Origin: Actinomycetota bacterium | GTDB taxonomy: Bacteria > Actinomycetota > Acidimicrobiia > Spongiisociales > UBA5794 | Length of the DNA: 39,003 nucleotides | Direction: 5' to 3' | Assembly (NCBI GenBank): GCA_011371355.1 | Contig: DRQR01000025.1 | Location: 1-39,003 of the forward strand | Shown: positions 1-7,857 of the stretch, piece after piece | How positions within the stretch are numbered: position 1 is the first letter of the stretch | Layout: each line of letters starts with the position of its first letter | Notes under the pieces: model-generated | What the model was told of the DNA's origin: nothing | The model's input: only the letters and a program-made list of their open reading frames with translations | Databases searched by the model: none | Program-made: the position numbers and the translations under genes

Positions 1-58
1 TCGCCATCCCGGCGACCGCGATGGCGAACGCGACGACGGCGATCGTTCCACGCTTCAT
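1..58 (-). CDS. N-terminal fragment of a secreted or lipid-anchored protein
   Basis: The first 19 codons of a gene running off the left edge on the minus strand. The ATG is at 58..56. A G-rich Shine-Dalgarno stretch, GAGGGGG, lies just upstream (about 66-72). The peptide begins with Lys-Arg followed by an Ala/Val/Ile-rich stretch, which is the n-region and h-region of a signal peptide. No cleavage site or mature part is visible, so no function can be given. It is divergent from the small membrane protein that starts at 213. Confidence 0.55.
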   Translation of the reverse strand, partial: MKRGTIAVVAFAIAVAGMA

Positions 59-212
59 CGGGTACCCCCTCGACGACGTTGCGGCGGCGCGGCGGACCGC
101 CTCTCCGGTCGGTTGCGCGGCGATGTTATCGGATCCGTCGCCGCGGAGCTTGACCCACTTCCGTCGCGGGCCCGGTTTGCGTCGATGCCGCGGGCTCCCC
201 ATCCTGGGGGCC

Positions 213-350
213 GTGGAACTCCTCGCACACCAGGGCGGTTGGGACGAGGCGGTGTGGTTCGTCGTGCCGATCGTCCTCGCCGTGGTGGGGATCCGGTGGC
301 TGGAGCGTCGCAGCGAGCGCCGGCGGGACCACCCCGACGGCAGGCGGTAA
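213..350 (+). CDS. Small single-span membrane protein (45 aa)
   Basis: A short frame starting at GTG 213, preceded by GGGGG at a spacing suitable for a ribosome binding site. It encodes an N-terminal LLAHQGGWDE stretch, one hydrophobic segment (about residues 15-29, VWFVVPIVLAVVGI) and an Arg-rich cytoplasmic tail, so it is probably an Nout/Cin single-pass protein. Similar tiny 'HAGGW..' membrane proteins occur in actinobacteria, without known function as far as I recall. Its TAA stop forms part of the apparent -10 element of the acyl-CoA dehydrogenase gene. A longer frame from position 21 exists, but its first half does not look like protein, so I start it at 213. Confidence is moderate because of its size. 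Confidence 0.45.
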   Translation: MELLAHQGGWDEAVWFVVPIVLAVVGIRWLERRSERRRDHPDGRR

Positions 351-353
351 GCT
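348..353 (+). promoter_or_regulatory. -10 element of a probably leaderless transcript (acyl-CoA dehydrogenase)
   Basis: TAAGCT lies 6 nt before the ATG at 360 and there is no Shine-Dalgarno sequence in between. A transcript initiated from this element would start at or next to the A of the start codon. No clear -35 is visible. Confidence 0.4.
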
Positions 354-359
354 CGTCCC

Positions 360-1532
360 ATGGACGACGCCCTCGCCCTCGTCGACGAACGCCTCGAGCG
401 CCTCCTCGCCGAGCACGACCCCGAAGGGGACCGCTTCGAGTTCATGGGCGCCCAGTTCGATCTCGGCCTCGCCTGGGTGTGGTTCCCCGAGGGCCACGGC
501 GGCCTCGGCCTCCCCCCGCACCTCCAACGGCGCGTCGACGAGCGACTCGACGCCGTCACTCCCCACCGTCCCCGCTCCTACGACATCCTCGGCCACGGCA
601 TGGGCGCGCCGGTGCTCCTCGCCCACGGGACCGAGGAGCAGAAGCGCCGGTATCTCCGTCCGATGTTCACCGGCGAGGAGATCTGGTGTCAGCTCTTCTC
701 CGAGCCGGGCGCCGGTTCCGACCTGGCCGGGCTCGCCACCCGAGCGGTCCGGGACGGGGACGAGTGGGTGGTCAACGGCCAGAAGGTGTGGACCACCGTC
801 GCCCATCTCGCCCGCTGGGGCATGCTCGTCGCTCGCACCGACCCCGAGTTGCCGAAGCACCGGGGGCTCACCTACTTCCTCCTCGACATGCAGGACCCGG
901 GCGTCGAGGTCCGGCCCCTGCGCCAGATCACCGGCGAGGCGGAGTTCAACGAGGTCTACCTCACCGACGCCCGGATCCCCGACGCGAACCGGATCGGCGA
1001 GGTCGGGGAGGGATGGCGGGTGGCGATGACCACCCTCATGAACGAACGGGTGGCGATCGGTGGCACGGTGACCGAACGAGGCGAGGGATCGATCGCCGAC
1101 CTCGTGGAGGTCTGGAGGCGGCGCCCCGATCCGCTCCATCGGGACCGGGTGCTCCGCCTGTGGGTCGACGCCGAGGTGGCCCGCCTCACGAATCTCCGCG
1201 CCCAGGAGAACCGGGACGCGGGGACTCCCGGCCCGGAGGGCTCGACGGGCAAGCTCGTCTACGCCGAGTTGAACCAGCGGATCTACGAGGAAGCCCTCGC
1301 CCTCCTCGGCCCCGAGGGGATGCTCTACGACTCCTACGAGTTCCGCCAGCCCGACCCCGAGGAACCACCCTCGACGGACCTGCGTCGCCGGTTCCTGCGG
1401 GTCCGAGCGAACTCCATCGAGGGCGGCACCTCCGAGATCATGCGGAACATCATCGGCGAGCGGGTCCTCGGCCTCCCCGGCGAGCCTCGAGTCGACAAGG
1501 ACGTCCCGTGGTCGCAGATCCGACGGGGCTGA
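360..1532 (+). CDS. Acyl-CoA dehydrogenase family protein (390 aa)
   Basis: A flavin-dependent acyl-CoA dehydrogenase that would introduce the alpha-beta double bond in an acyl-CoA thioester and pass electrons to ETF. The family N-terminal helical domain is followed by the middle-domain motif FSEPGAGSDLAG (near residue 120) and VNGQKVWTT. The C-terminal helical domain has IEGGTSEIMRNIIGERVLG, in which E354 sits at the usual catalytic base position. Length is normal for the family. The substrate cannot be read from sequence; fadE-type genes are numerous in actinobacteria. The start is supported by an apparent leaderless promoter 6 nt upstream. It ends one base before the convergent pcnA stop codon, with no room for a separate terminator. 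Confidence 0.88.
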   Translation: MDDALALVDERLERLLAEHDPEGDRFEFMGAQFDLGLAWVWFPEGHGGLGLPPHLQRRVDERLDAVTPHRPRSYDILGHGMGAPVLLAHGTEEQKRRYLRPMFTGEEIWCQLFSEPGAGSDLAGLATRAVRDGDEWVVNGQKVWTTVAHLARWGMLVARTDPELPKHRGLTYFLLDMQDPGVEVRPLRQITGEAEFNEVYLTDARIPDANRIGEVGEGWRVAMTTLMNERVAIGGTVTERGEGSIADLVEVWRRRPDPLHRDRVLRLWVDAEVARLTNLRAQENRDAGTPGPEGSTGKLVYAELNQRIYEEALALLGPEGMLYDSYEFRQPDPEEPPSTDLRRRFLRVRANSIEGGTSEIMRNIIGERVLGLPGEPRVDKDVPWSQIRRG

Positions 1533-1533
1533 G

Positions 1534-2928
1534 TCACCCGCCGCGGGCCGCCCACCATTCGTCGAGCATGCGGTAGGCCTCCTCGGGCGGGTAGGGACCG
1601 TGCTCGATGCGGTGCTCGTAGAGCATGCGCATCGCCTCCCCCACGAGGGGACCGGGAGCGATCCCCAGGTGCCGCATGACGTCGTGGCCGTCGATGGGCG
1701 GCCGGAGACGTTCGAGCTCCTCCTTCTTCCTGAGCTCGGCGATCCGCTCCTCGAGCTCGTCGATACGGCGGTCGATCTGGCGGGCGAGCTTCTTGTTCCT
1801 CGTCGTCACGTCGCAGCGGACGAGCTGGTTGAGGTCCTCGAGGTAGGGACCGGCGTCCCGCACGTATCGCCGCACGGCCGAGTCCGTCCAGCCCATCTTG
1901 AAGGTGTGGGCGCGCATGTGGAGCTCGACGAGGCGGCTCACGGCGTCGACGACCTTCTTCGGATAGCGGAGCGCCTCGAGCCTCGCCCGAGCCATCCGGG
2001 CCCCGACGACCTCGTGGTGGTGGAAGGTCACCGTGCCCCGCTCGAAGCGACGCGTCGCCGGCTTGCCGACGTCGTGGAAGAGGGCGGCGAGGCGGAGCTC
2101 GAGGCGGGGTGGGCACTTCTCGACGACGGCGATGGTGTGGGCGAGCACGTCCTTGTGACGGTGGACGGGATCCTGCTCGAGGGCGAGGGCGGGGATCTCG
2201 GGGACGAACTCCTCGGCGAGGCCGGTCTCGACGAGCCCCCAGAGGGCCGGTCCGACGTAGTCGCCGAGCAGGAGCTTGTCGAACTCGTCCCGGATCCGCT
2301 CCACCGACACGATCCGGAGCCGTTCCCGCATCCGCTTCACCGCGGCGACCGCCTCCTGGTCGGGGGCGAAGCCGAGGGTGGCGACGAACCGGAAGAGTCG
2401 CAGCATCCGGAGGGGATCGTCGCCGAAGGAGATCTCGGGATCGAGGGGGGTGCGCAGCACCTGTCGGGAGAGATCCTCGAGGCCGCCGTGGGGATCGACC
2501 ATCCGGGGTTCCTCGTCGTCGACGGGGATCTTGATCGCCATCGCGTTCACCGTGAAGTCCCGACGTCCCAGGTCCTCCTCGATGTCGTCGGAGAAGGTCA
2601 CGTGGGGCTTGCGGCTGTCGTCCCGGTAGACCTCGGCTCGGAAGGTCGTGATCTCGTGGAGGTGGCCGCCTCGGATGGCCCCCACCGTCCCGAAGGTCTT
2701 GCCGGCGAGGTAGAGGTCGTCGGCCCAGTCGGCGACGATCTCCTCGATCTCGGCCGGTCGGGCGTCGGTGGCGAAGTCGAGGTCCTGGTGGGGCCGCCCC
2801 AACAGGGCGTCGCGGACCGATCCGCCCACGAGGTACAGGTCGTGGCCCGCCGCGTGGAACCGGGCGGCGAGCTCCCGAGCCGGGGTGCCGGGGGCGAGCA
2901 CCGTCGCGAGGCGCTCGGGGAGGCTCAT
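1534..2928 (-). CDS. pcnA: CCA tRNA nucleotidyltransferase / poly(A) polymerase family (464 aa)
   Basis: A class II nucleotidyltransferase that adds or repairs the 3' CCA end of tRNAs (some family members add poly(A)). The catalytic motif VGGSVRDALLGRPHQDLDFA lies near residues 37-56 and supplies the metal-binding DxD. The RRDFTVNAMA motif follows, then the RNA-binding middle domain with DDPLRMLRLFRFVATLGF. A C-terminal HD domain carries LFHDVGKP and HHHEVVGA. The ATG at 2928 overlaps the TGA of the upstream RNase H gene (ATGA), indicating translational coupling. In Mycobacterium the pcnA gene occupies the same position and orientation beside the mviN-sigM-trx-parAB block, which supports the name. 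Whether it is CCA-adding or poly(A)-adding cannot be decided here. Confidence 0.9.
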   Translation of the reverse strand: MSLPERLATVLAPGTPARELAARFHAAGHDLYLVGGSVRDALLGRPHQDLDFATDARPAEIEEIVADWADDLYLAGKTFGTVGAIRGGHLHEITTFRAEVYRDDSRKPHVTFSDDIEEDLGRRDFTVNAMAIKIPVDDEEPRMVDPHGGLEDLSRQVLRTPLDPEISFGDDPLRMLRLFRFVATLGFAPDQEAVAAVKRMRERLRIVSVERIRDEFDKLLLGDYVGPALWGLVETGLAEEFVPEIPALALEQDPVHRHKDVLAHTIAVVEKCPPRLELRLAALFHDVGKPATRRFERGTVTFHHHEVVGARMARARLEALRYPKKVVDAVSRLVELHMRAHTFKMGWTDSAVRRYVRDAGPYLEDLNQLVRCDVTTRNKKLARQIDRRIDELEERIAELRKKEELERLRPPIDGHDVMRHLGIAPGPLVGEAMRMLYEHRIEHGPYPPEEAYRMLDEWWAARGG

Positions 2929-3512
2929 CCCTCGAGCCTCCACCGGTTGGCGAGGGCGTCCGCGTACTCGTTCCACCGTATCCCGGCGTGGGCCTTCACC
3001 CAGACGAGCTCGAGCTCCGGCCGAGCCCGGAAGCCCTCGTAGACCGCCTCGACGAGATCGAGGTTCTCCACCGGCCCCGTCTTGCGCCGCCATCCCCGCC
3101 GCTTCCATCCCGCCGCCCACTCGTTGATCGTGCGCACCGCGAGGTTCGAGTCGGAGTAGACCGTCGCCGGGGTCCCCACCGGGACGAGCTCGAGCGCGTG
3201 GAGCAGGGCGGTGAGCTCCATCCGGTTGTTCGTCGTGTGGTCTTCGTGGCCGTAGGCCTCGGCGACGATCTCGTCGTCGACGACGTGGACGGCGCCCCAA
3301 CCGCCGGGCCCCGGATTCGGGGAGGCGCCGCCGTCGGTGAACACCCCGGTGGCCGGTCCGGACCCCAACGCCGATGCCGGCCTCCGGCTCGACCGTCGCG
3401 ACGCGTCGCGGCAGTCCCGGCAGCGGGCCGGCGTCCAGCCGGGATAGCGGGCGAGGACCGCCTCGGGCAGGGAGAACGGCGCGCCGCAGTCGCGGCAGGT
3501 GAAGGTCGGCAC
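2925..3512 (-). CDS. rnhA: Ribonuclease HI with N-terminal zinc-ribbon (195 aa)
   Basis: RNase HI cleaves the RNA strand of RNA-DNA hybrids. All four catalytic acidic residues are present: D60 (VFTDGGASPNPGPGG), E99 (NNRMELTALLHALE), D121 (VYSDSNLAVRTI) and D185 (NEYADALA), with H175 in the flexible loop (VKAHAG). The N-terminal 50 residues form a separate module with C6-x2-C9 and C31-x2-C34, a likely zinc ribbon. This differs from the hybrid-binding domain of eukaryotic RNase H1. The start is GTG 3512, 7 nt after a TAGCCT -10-like element, so the mRNA may be leaderless. The gene is translationally coupled to pcnA downstream. Confidence 0.88.
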   Translation of the reverse strand: MPTFTCRDCGAPFSLPEAVLARYPGWTPARCRDCRDASRRSSRRPASALGSGPATGVFTDGGASPNPGPGGWGAVHVVDDEIVAEAYGHEDHTTNNRMELTALLHALELVPVGTPATVYSDSNLAVRTINEWAAGWKRRGWRRKTGPVENLDLVEAVYEGFRARPELELVWVKAHAGIRWNEYADALANRWRLEG

Positions 3513-3519
3513 GGCGCCG

Positions 3520-3525
3520 AGGCTA
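3520..3525 (-). promoter_or_regulatory. -10 element of the RNase H/pcnA transcript
   Basis: TAGCCT on the minus strand, 7 nt before the GTG start at 3512 with no ribosome binding site between. The spacing predicts a leaderless mRNA. No recognisable -35 hexamer is present. Confidence 0.35.
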
Positions 3526-3554
3526 GTGCGCGGGACCGGCCCTCCGGCAGCCCG

Positions 3555-4646
3555 TCAGGCGCTCATGAGCCCCTGGTTCTGGGCGGCGAGCTTGAAGTCG
3601 GTCGGGTCGCTCGCATGGGCGAGGGCGTCCTGGAAGGTCACGGTCCCCTCGGCGTAGAGCTTGAGGAGGGCCTGGTCGAAGGTCTGCATGCCGTAGAAGT
3701 CGCCGTCGGCCATCACCTCCGCCAGGGTGTGGGTCTGTTCCGGATCGACGATCCGATCGAACACCCGGTCGGTGTTCACGAGCACCTCGACGGCGGGCAC
3801 CCGACCCTGCCCGTCGGCCCGGGGGAGGAGCCGCTGGCTGAGCACGCCCTTCAGCGACATCGCGAGGACCTGCCGGACCTGCCGCTCTTGGTAGGGCGGG
3901 AAGAACTCGATGATGCGGCTGATCGTCTCGACGGCGTCGGCGGTGTGGAGCGTCGAGAGGACGAGATGTCCCGTCTCGGCCGCCTGGAGCGCGGCCTCCA
4001 CGGTCTCGGCGTCCCGCATCTCGCCGATGAAGATGACGTCGGGATCCTGGCGGAGCACCCGGCGGAGTCCCTCGTGGAACGACGCGGTGTCGACGCCGAC
4101 CTCTCGCTGGGAGACGATGGCGAGCTTGTCGGGATGGAGGATCTCGATGGGATCCTCGAGGGTGATGATGTTCACCCGCCGGTTCGCGTTGATGTGGTCG
4201 ATCATCGCACCGACGGTGGTGGTCTTGCCCGAACCGGTGGGGCCGGTGACGAGAACGAGGCCCCGCTGCTCGTTGGCGAGCCGCTCGACCACCGGGGGCA
4301 GGCCGAGGCTGGCGAAGTCCCCACTGGCGGGATGGACGGCCCGGGCGACGACGTTGATCGAGCCCCGCTGGCGGTAGCAGTTCACCCGAAACCGTCCCAG
4401 CGCGGCCTTGCCGTAGGCGAAGTCGGCTTCGTTCGTGGCGTCGAACTCGGGTCGCAGCCGGGGCGGCATGATCTCGACGAGGAACCGCTCGGTGTCCTCC
4501 GGGCGCAGCTTCGGCAGGTTCGAGAGGTGGAGGACTCCGTCGATACGGAAGGCCGGCGGCGAGCCGACCTTGAGGTGGAGGTCCGAGCCGTTGATCTCGA
4601 TGAGCTTGCGCAGCAGTTCGTCGATGGTCGGTAGTGGTTCGGTCAT
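3555..4646 (-). CDS. pilT: PilT-type twitching-motility / secretion ATPase (363 aa)
   Basis: A hexameric GspE/PilT-family ATPase, usually the motor for type IV pilus retraction. The N-terminal PAS-like domain (1-110) is followed by a RecA-like core with Walker A GPTGSGKT (135-142), an Asp box (TLEDPIE near 162-168), Walker B DVIFIGEMRD (203-212) and the His box GHLVLSTLHT (226-235). Length and colinearity match PilT. A GAGGGAG ribosome binding site precedes the ATG. No other pilus gene is present in the window, so its partner machinery must be encoded elsewhere. It stands 30 bp downstream of the deacetylase-like gene and may be cotranscribed with it. Confidence 0.85.
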   Translation of the reverse strand: MTEPLPTIDELLRKLIEINGSDLHLKVGSPPAFRIDGVLHLSNLPKLRPEDTERFLVEIMPPRLRPEFDATNEADFAYGKAALGRFRVNCYRQRGSINVVARAVHPASGDFASLGLPPVVERLANEQRGLVLVTGPTGSGKTTTVGAMIDHINANRRVNIITLEDPIEILHPDKLAIVSQREVGVDTASFHEGLRRVLRQDPDVIFIGEMRDAETVEAALQAAETGHLVLSTLHTADAVETISRIIEFFPPYQERQVRQVLAMSLKGVLSQRLLPRADGQGRVPAVEVLVNTDRVFDRIVDPEQTHTLAEVMADGDFYGMQTFDQALLKLYAEGTVTFQDALAHASDPTDFKLAAQNQGLMSA

Positions 4647-4676
4647 CGCTCCCTCGAATCGATCGGCCGCGGAGGG

Positions 4677-5711
4677 TTATCGGCCGTCGTCGGCGGCGGC
4701 TTGATCGAGATCCCACCAGCGGGACAGCCGCTCCGCGGCGGCGGCGACGACCGCGGCCACCTCCTCCGAGGTGGTGGCGTCGAGCTCGGCGGGGTCGAGA
4801 CCCCGCCCGACGCCCTCGATCGTGGCCCGGGCCGAGGCCTCGAGGGCGGCGAGGTGGTAGCCGCCTTCGAGGAAGAAGACGAGCCGGTTGGTCGGCACGA
4901 TCTCGGCGAGCCCACCGGCCATGACCCGGTAGTCGTCGGCGACGAGTCGCATCTCGGCGAGGGGATCGTCGCGGTGGGCGTCGTACCCGGCGGAGACGAG
5001 GATCCAGTCGGGAGCGAAGCCGCGCAGGATCGGGAGCACCACGTCTCGGAAGGCGACCCGATAGCCGCGCCCGTCGGTGCCCGCGGGCAGCGGGAGGTTC
5101 ACCGTGGTCCCCGCGCCGGCGCCCGCACCCGTCTCCTCGAGGCGGCCGGTGCCCGGGTACCACGGGTACTGGTGGAGGGAGACGTAGAGGACCCGAGGAT
5201 CGTCGTAGAAGGCCTGCTGGGTGCCGTTGCCGTGGTGGACGTCCCAGTCGACGACGGCCACCCGCTCGGCGCCGTCGGCGAGCGCGGCGGCGGCCACCGC
5301 CGCGTTGTCGAAGATGCAGAATCCCATGGCCCGGTCCCGCTCGGCGTGATGCCCCGGGGGTCGCATCGCCGAGAAGGCACACCCGTCGAACCCGCCGCGG
5401 AGGAGCTCCGCCGCGTCGAGACCGGCCCCGGCGGCCCGCAGCGCCGCCTCCCAGGTCTCGGGCACCGCGTAGGTGTCGGGATCGAGAGCTCCTCCTCCCG
5501 CCGAGCAGAACGCCTCGATGCGTCGCACGTACTCCGGGTCGTGGACGCGGGTGAGCGCGGCGAGCGCTGCGGCCTCGGGAACCACCTCGGTGACCGCGGC
5601 CGCGCCGCGGATCCCCGCCACGACGGCGCCGATGCGCTCGGGACGCTCCGGATGCCCGGCCGGGCCCCGGTGCCGCTGCGCGATCGGGTGGTGGTAGAGG
5701 GCGACGTGCAC
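4677..5711 (-). CDS. Histone-deacetylase-like zinc amidohydrolase (344 aa)
   Basis: A bacterial member of the arginase/deacetylase superfamily (AcuC / acetylpolyamine amidohydrolase type). Seen features: the HPERPER motif near residue 20, the paired histidines in RPPGHHAE (H121, H122), the zinc site in DWDVHHGNG (D157, H159) plus SAGYDAH (D244), and the transition-state tyrosine in EGGYHL (Y285). The complete catalytic set argues for an active enzyme that removes acyl groups from protein lysines or small amines; the substrate is unknown. The start is GTG 5711; an ATG at 5719 is out of frame. It is divergent from the GNAT acetyltransferase gene 80 bp away, so an acetylation/deacetylation pairing is conceivable, but that is inference only. 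Confidence 0.85.
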   Translation of the reverse strand: MHVALYHHPIAQRHRGPAGHPERPERIGAVVAGIRGAAAVTEVVPEAAALAALTRVHDPEYVRRIEAFCSAGGGALDPDTYAVPETWEAALRAAGAGLDAAELLRGGFDGCAFSAMRPPGHHAERDRAMGFCIFDNAAVAAAALADGAERVAVVDWDVHHGNGTQQAFYDDPRVLYVSLHQYPWYPGTGRLEETGAGAGAGTTVNLPLPAGTDGRGYRVAFRDVVLPILRGFAPDWILVSAGYDAHRDDPLAEMRLVADDYRVMAGGLAEIVPTNRLVFFLEGGYHLAALEASARATIEGVGRGLDPAELDATTSEEVAAVVAAAAERLSRWWDLDQAAADDGR

Positions 5712-5791
5712 CCCCGCATCTTGGCAGGCCGCCCCGATGGCCCGGGGATCCGGGTACGCTGGCGGCGGCCCCGACCGAGGAGGATGGGCGC

Positions 5792-6526
5792 ATGGCCCTC
5801 GCCGAGCGGTCGCTTCCGGTCTTTCTTCGCGGCTCGTGGCCCGGGCGCGTCACCCTTCGCCGCGGCTGGGCCCGGGCGGAGGCTCGGCCGTGGAACGACG
5901 TCGTCGCCGACGCATCCCTCCGGATCGTCCGCGGCGGCTCCGGATTCCTCCAGGCCTGCACCGAGAAGCTCCTCGGCGTCGGCGCGCCGGCGGTGCTCTC
6001 CCCGCCCCTGCCCGTCGCCGCCCGTCGGCCGTGGCTCGCCGTCGGCTATCGGGAGCACGTCCGGCTGGCCCTCATGCGACTCGACCTGTCGAGCTGCCCG
6101 GCGGCTCCCGACCATCTCGTGGTCGATGCGCCCACCGACGACCTCGCGCCCCTCCTCGCCGTCGACCGGGCCGCCTTCGATCCCCGTTGGCGTTTCGACG
6201 AGCTCGGACTACGCGAGGCCCTCGCGGCGACCCCCACGACCGCGGTCAAGGTCGTCCGCGGTCCCGACGGTGACCCGATCGCCTATGCGATCGTCGGCTA
6301 CGGCCAGGCGATCTCCTACCTCCAGCGGGTGGCGGTGCACCCACGGTGGCAGGGTCGTGGCATGGGCCGGTCGCTCCTGCGGGCGAGCGCCCGGGAGGCC
6401 CGGGCCCGGGGCGCTCGCGCCCTCCTGCTCAACACCCAGACGGGGAACGAAACGGCGACCTCCCTGTACGCTTCCGAGGGTTACGTGACGCTCCCCGAAT
6501 CGCTCGCCGTCCTGCGATTCGCCTGA
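5792..6526 (+). CDS. GNAT-family N-acetyltransferase (244 aa)
   Basis: The C-terminal half (about 110-244) is a GNAT fold with the acetyl-CoA-binding signature VHPRWQGRGMGRSLL and the terminal NETATSLYASEGYV strand-helix typical of RimI-like enzymes. The N-terminal 105 residues do not match a domain I recognise and may be a degenerate second GNAT domain. GAGGAGG lies 8 nt before the ATG, and a TACGCT -10-like element is at 5755-5760. It is the first gene of a tightly packed run leading to sigM. The substrate is unknown. In Mycobacterium this slot holds other genes, so the context does not help with function. Confidence 0.78.
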   Translation: MALAERSLPVFLRGSWPGRVTLRRGWARAEARPWNDVVADASLRIVRGGSGFLQACTEKLLGVGAPAVLSPPLPVAARRPWLAVGYREHVRLALMRLDLSSCPAAPDHLVVDAPTDDLAPLLAVDRAAFDPRWRFDELGLREALAATPTTAVKVVRGPDGDPIAYAIVGYGQAISYLQRVAVHPRWQGRGMGRSLLRASAREARARGARALLLNTQTGNETATSLYASEGYVTLPESLAVLRFA

Positions 6527-6540
6527 CCCGAGGAGGGGCG

Positions 6541-7857
6541 CTGCCTCCCCGACTGCCCGACCGGTATTCCCTCAACGTCCGGCTCGGCCGGGCCGGCGAC
6601 GTCGAGGAGTGGCTCGCCGCGGACCTCCAGCTCGACCGTCCGGTCCTCGTCCGCTTCTTGGGACCGGACGCGAGCTCCGAGCGGGTCGAGTCCTTCCTCG
6701 CCGCGGTCCGAGCGGCGGCGGCGACGACCCATCAGCACCTCCAGACCGTCTACGCCGCGGGTCGAGATCCCTCCGGCGTCTACGCGGTCTGCGAGTGGGA
6801 CGGGGCCGTCTCCCTGGCGGATCGGCTCGCCGCCGGAGAGACCCTCCCGATCGGCGAGTTCCTCCCCAACGCGGCGGGGCTCGCCGACGCCCTGGCGGCG
6901 CTCCATCGGGCCGGCGGCGTCCACGGAGCCATCGACGTCTCGTCGATCCACTTCTCGGCCGCCCATCCCGCCAAGCTCGGCGGCCTCGGGAATCCCCCGA
7001 CCTCGAGTGACCCCGTCGACGACGTACGGGCCCTCGCCGCCGCGCTCGTCCACGCCATCACCGGCGATCCCGATCCGGGCGTCGGCCCGTCCCAGCTCGT
7101 CGAGGGACTCCCGGCCGCGATCGACGACGTCCTCGACGACGCCCGCCGTGGACGGCTCGACGCCGAGGGGCTCGCCGCCCGTCTGCGAGCCATCCCCTCG
7201 CCGACCCGGACGCCGGCTCCCCGTCTCGCCCTCGTCCCGTGGGCGGCGACCTTCGCCGCGATCTCGGTGGCGATCGCGGTGATCGCCGCCGCCGGGCTCG
7301 CCGTCGGTACGGCCTCGACGTCGCCGTTCCTCTATCCCATCGCCGCGCCCTCCCGGCCCGCAGTCCCTCCGCTCCCCACCTCACCGCCGCCCGAGCCCGC
7401 GGCGCCCACGGCCACGCTCTCTGCGAGGGCCCTCGTCTTCGACCCTCTCGGTGACGGCACCGAATCCGACGACCTCGTCGGTCGCGTCCTCGACGGAGAT
7501 CCGGAGACCTCCTGGGTCACCGAGGCGTACTCCCGGCCCCTCGAGGAGATCAAGCCCGGCGTCGGCCTCGTCTTCGTCGTCGAGGGCATCCCCGCCGTCG
7601 TCGAGATCGTCGGCAGCCCCGGGACCCGTTGGCGGCTCGGATGGACCGGGCGCTCCGCGGAGCTCCCCGACGAGTTCGAGCCCGTCGCCTCCGGGGTGCT
7701 GCTCCCGGCGAGGAACCCCATTCCGCTGCCCCGTCGGGAGGGGGGACGTTGGCTGCTCTGGCTCGTCGAGCTCCCCGCCACCGAGGACGGTCGGCACCGG
7801 GCCGAGATCGCCGAGGTTCGCTTCCTGTCGGCCTTCGATCCAGAATCATCGGGATGA
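6541..7857 (+). CDS. Membrane pseudokinase with extracytoplasmic discoidin-like domain (MviN C-terminal module, 438 aa)
   Basis: Residues about 8-220 follow a Ser/Thr kinase fold but lack the catalytic residues: the VAIK lysine is replaced (PVLVRFLG), the HRD loop reads VHGAIDVSSIHF and the DFG position reads KLGGLG. One transmembrane helix follows (about 231-255), then a Pro/Thr-rich linker and a C-terminal beta-rich domain from about residue 297 (VFDPLGDGTESDD ... DGDPETSWVTEAY). Known from the family: in actinobacteria this pseudokinase-TM-discoidin module is normally the C-terminal half of MviN/MurJ, encoded just upstream of sigM, where the pseudokinase binds FHA proteins. Here no MurJ flippase part is attached or nearby. 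There is no ATG, GTG or TTG that preserves the kinase N-lobe; CTG 6541 follows AGGAGGGG (6531-6538). The stop overlaps the sigM start. Confidence 0.75.
   Translation: MPPRLPDRYSLNVRLGRAGDVEEWLAADLQLDRPVLVRFLGPDASSERVESFLAAVRAAAATTHQHLQTVYAAGRDPSGVYAVCEWDGAVSLADRLAAGETLPIGEFLPNAAGLADALAALHRAGGVHGAIDVSSIHFSAAHPAKLGGLGNPPTSSDPVDDVRALAAALVHAITGDPDPGVGPSQLVEGLPAAIDDVLDDARRGRLDAEGLAARLRAIPSPTRTPAPRLALVPWAATFAAISVAIAVIAAAGLAVGTASTSPFLYPIAAPSRPAVPPLPTSPPPEPAAPTATLSARALVFDPLGDGTESDDLVGRVLDGDPETSWVTEAYSRPLEEIKPGVGLVFVVEGIPAVVEIVGSPGTRWRLGWTGRSAELPDEFEPVASGVLLPARNPIPLPRREGGRWLLWLVELPATEDGRHRAEIAEVRFLSAFDPESSG

Noticed and set aside
3523-5961. An 812-codon minus-strand frame across the pilT and deacetylase region
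   Set aside because: It is out of frame with the two clear enzymes on the same strand and consists of Arg/Pro/Gly-rich low-complexity sequence.
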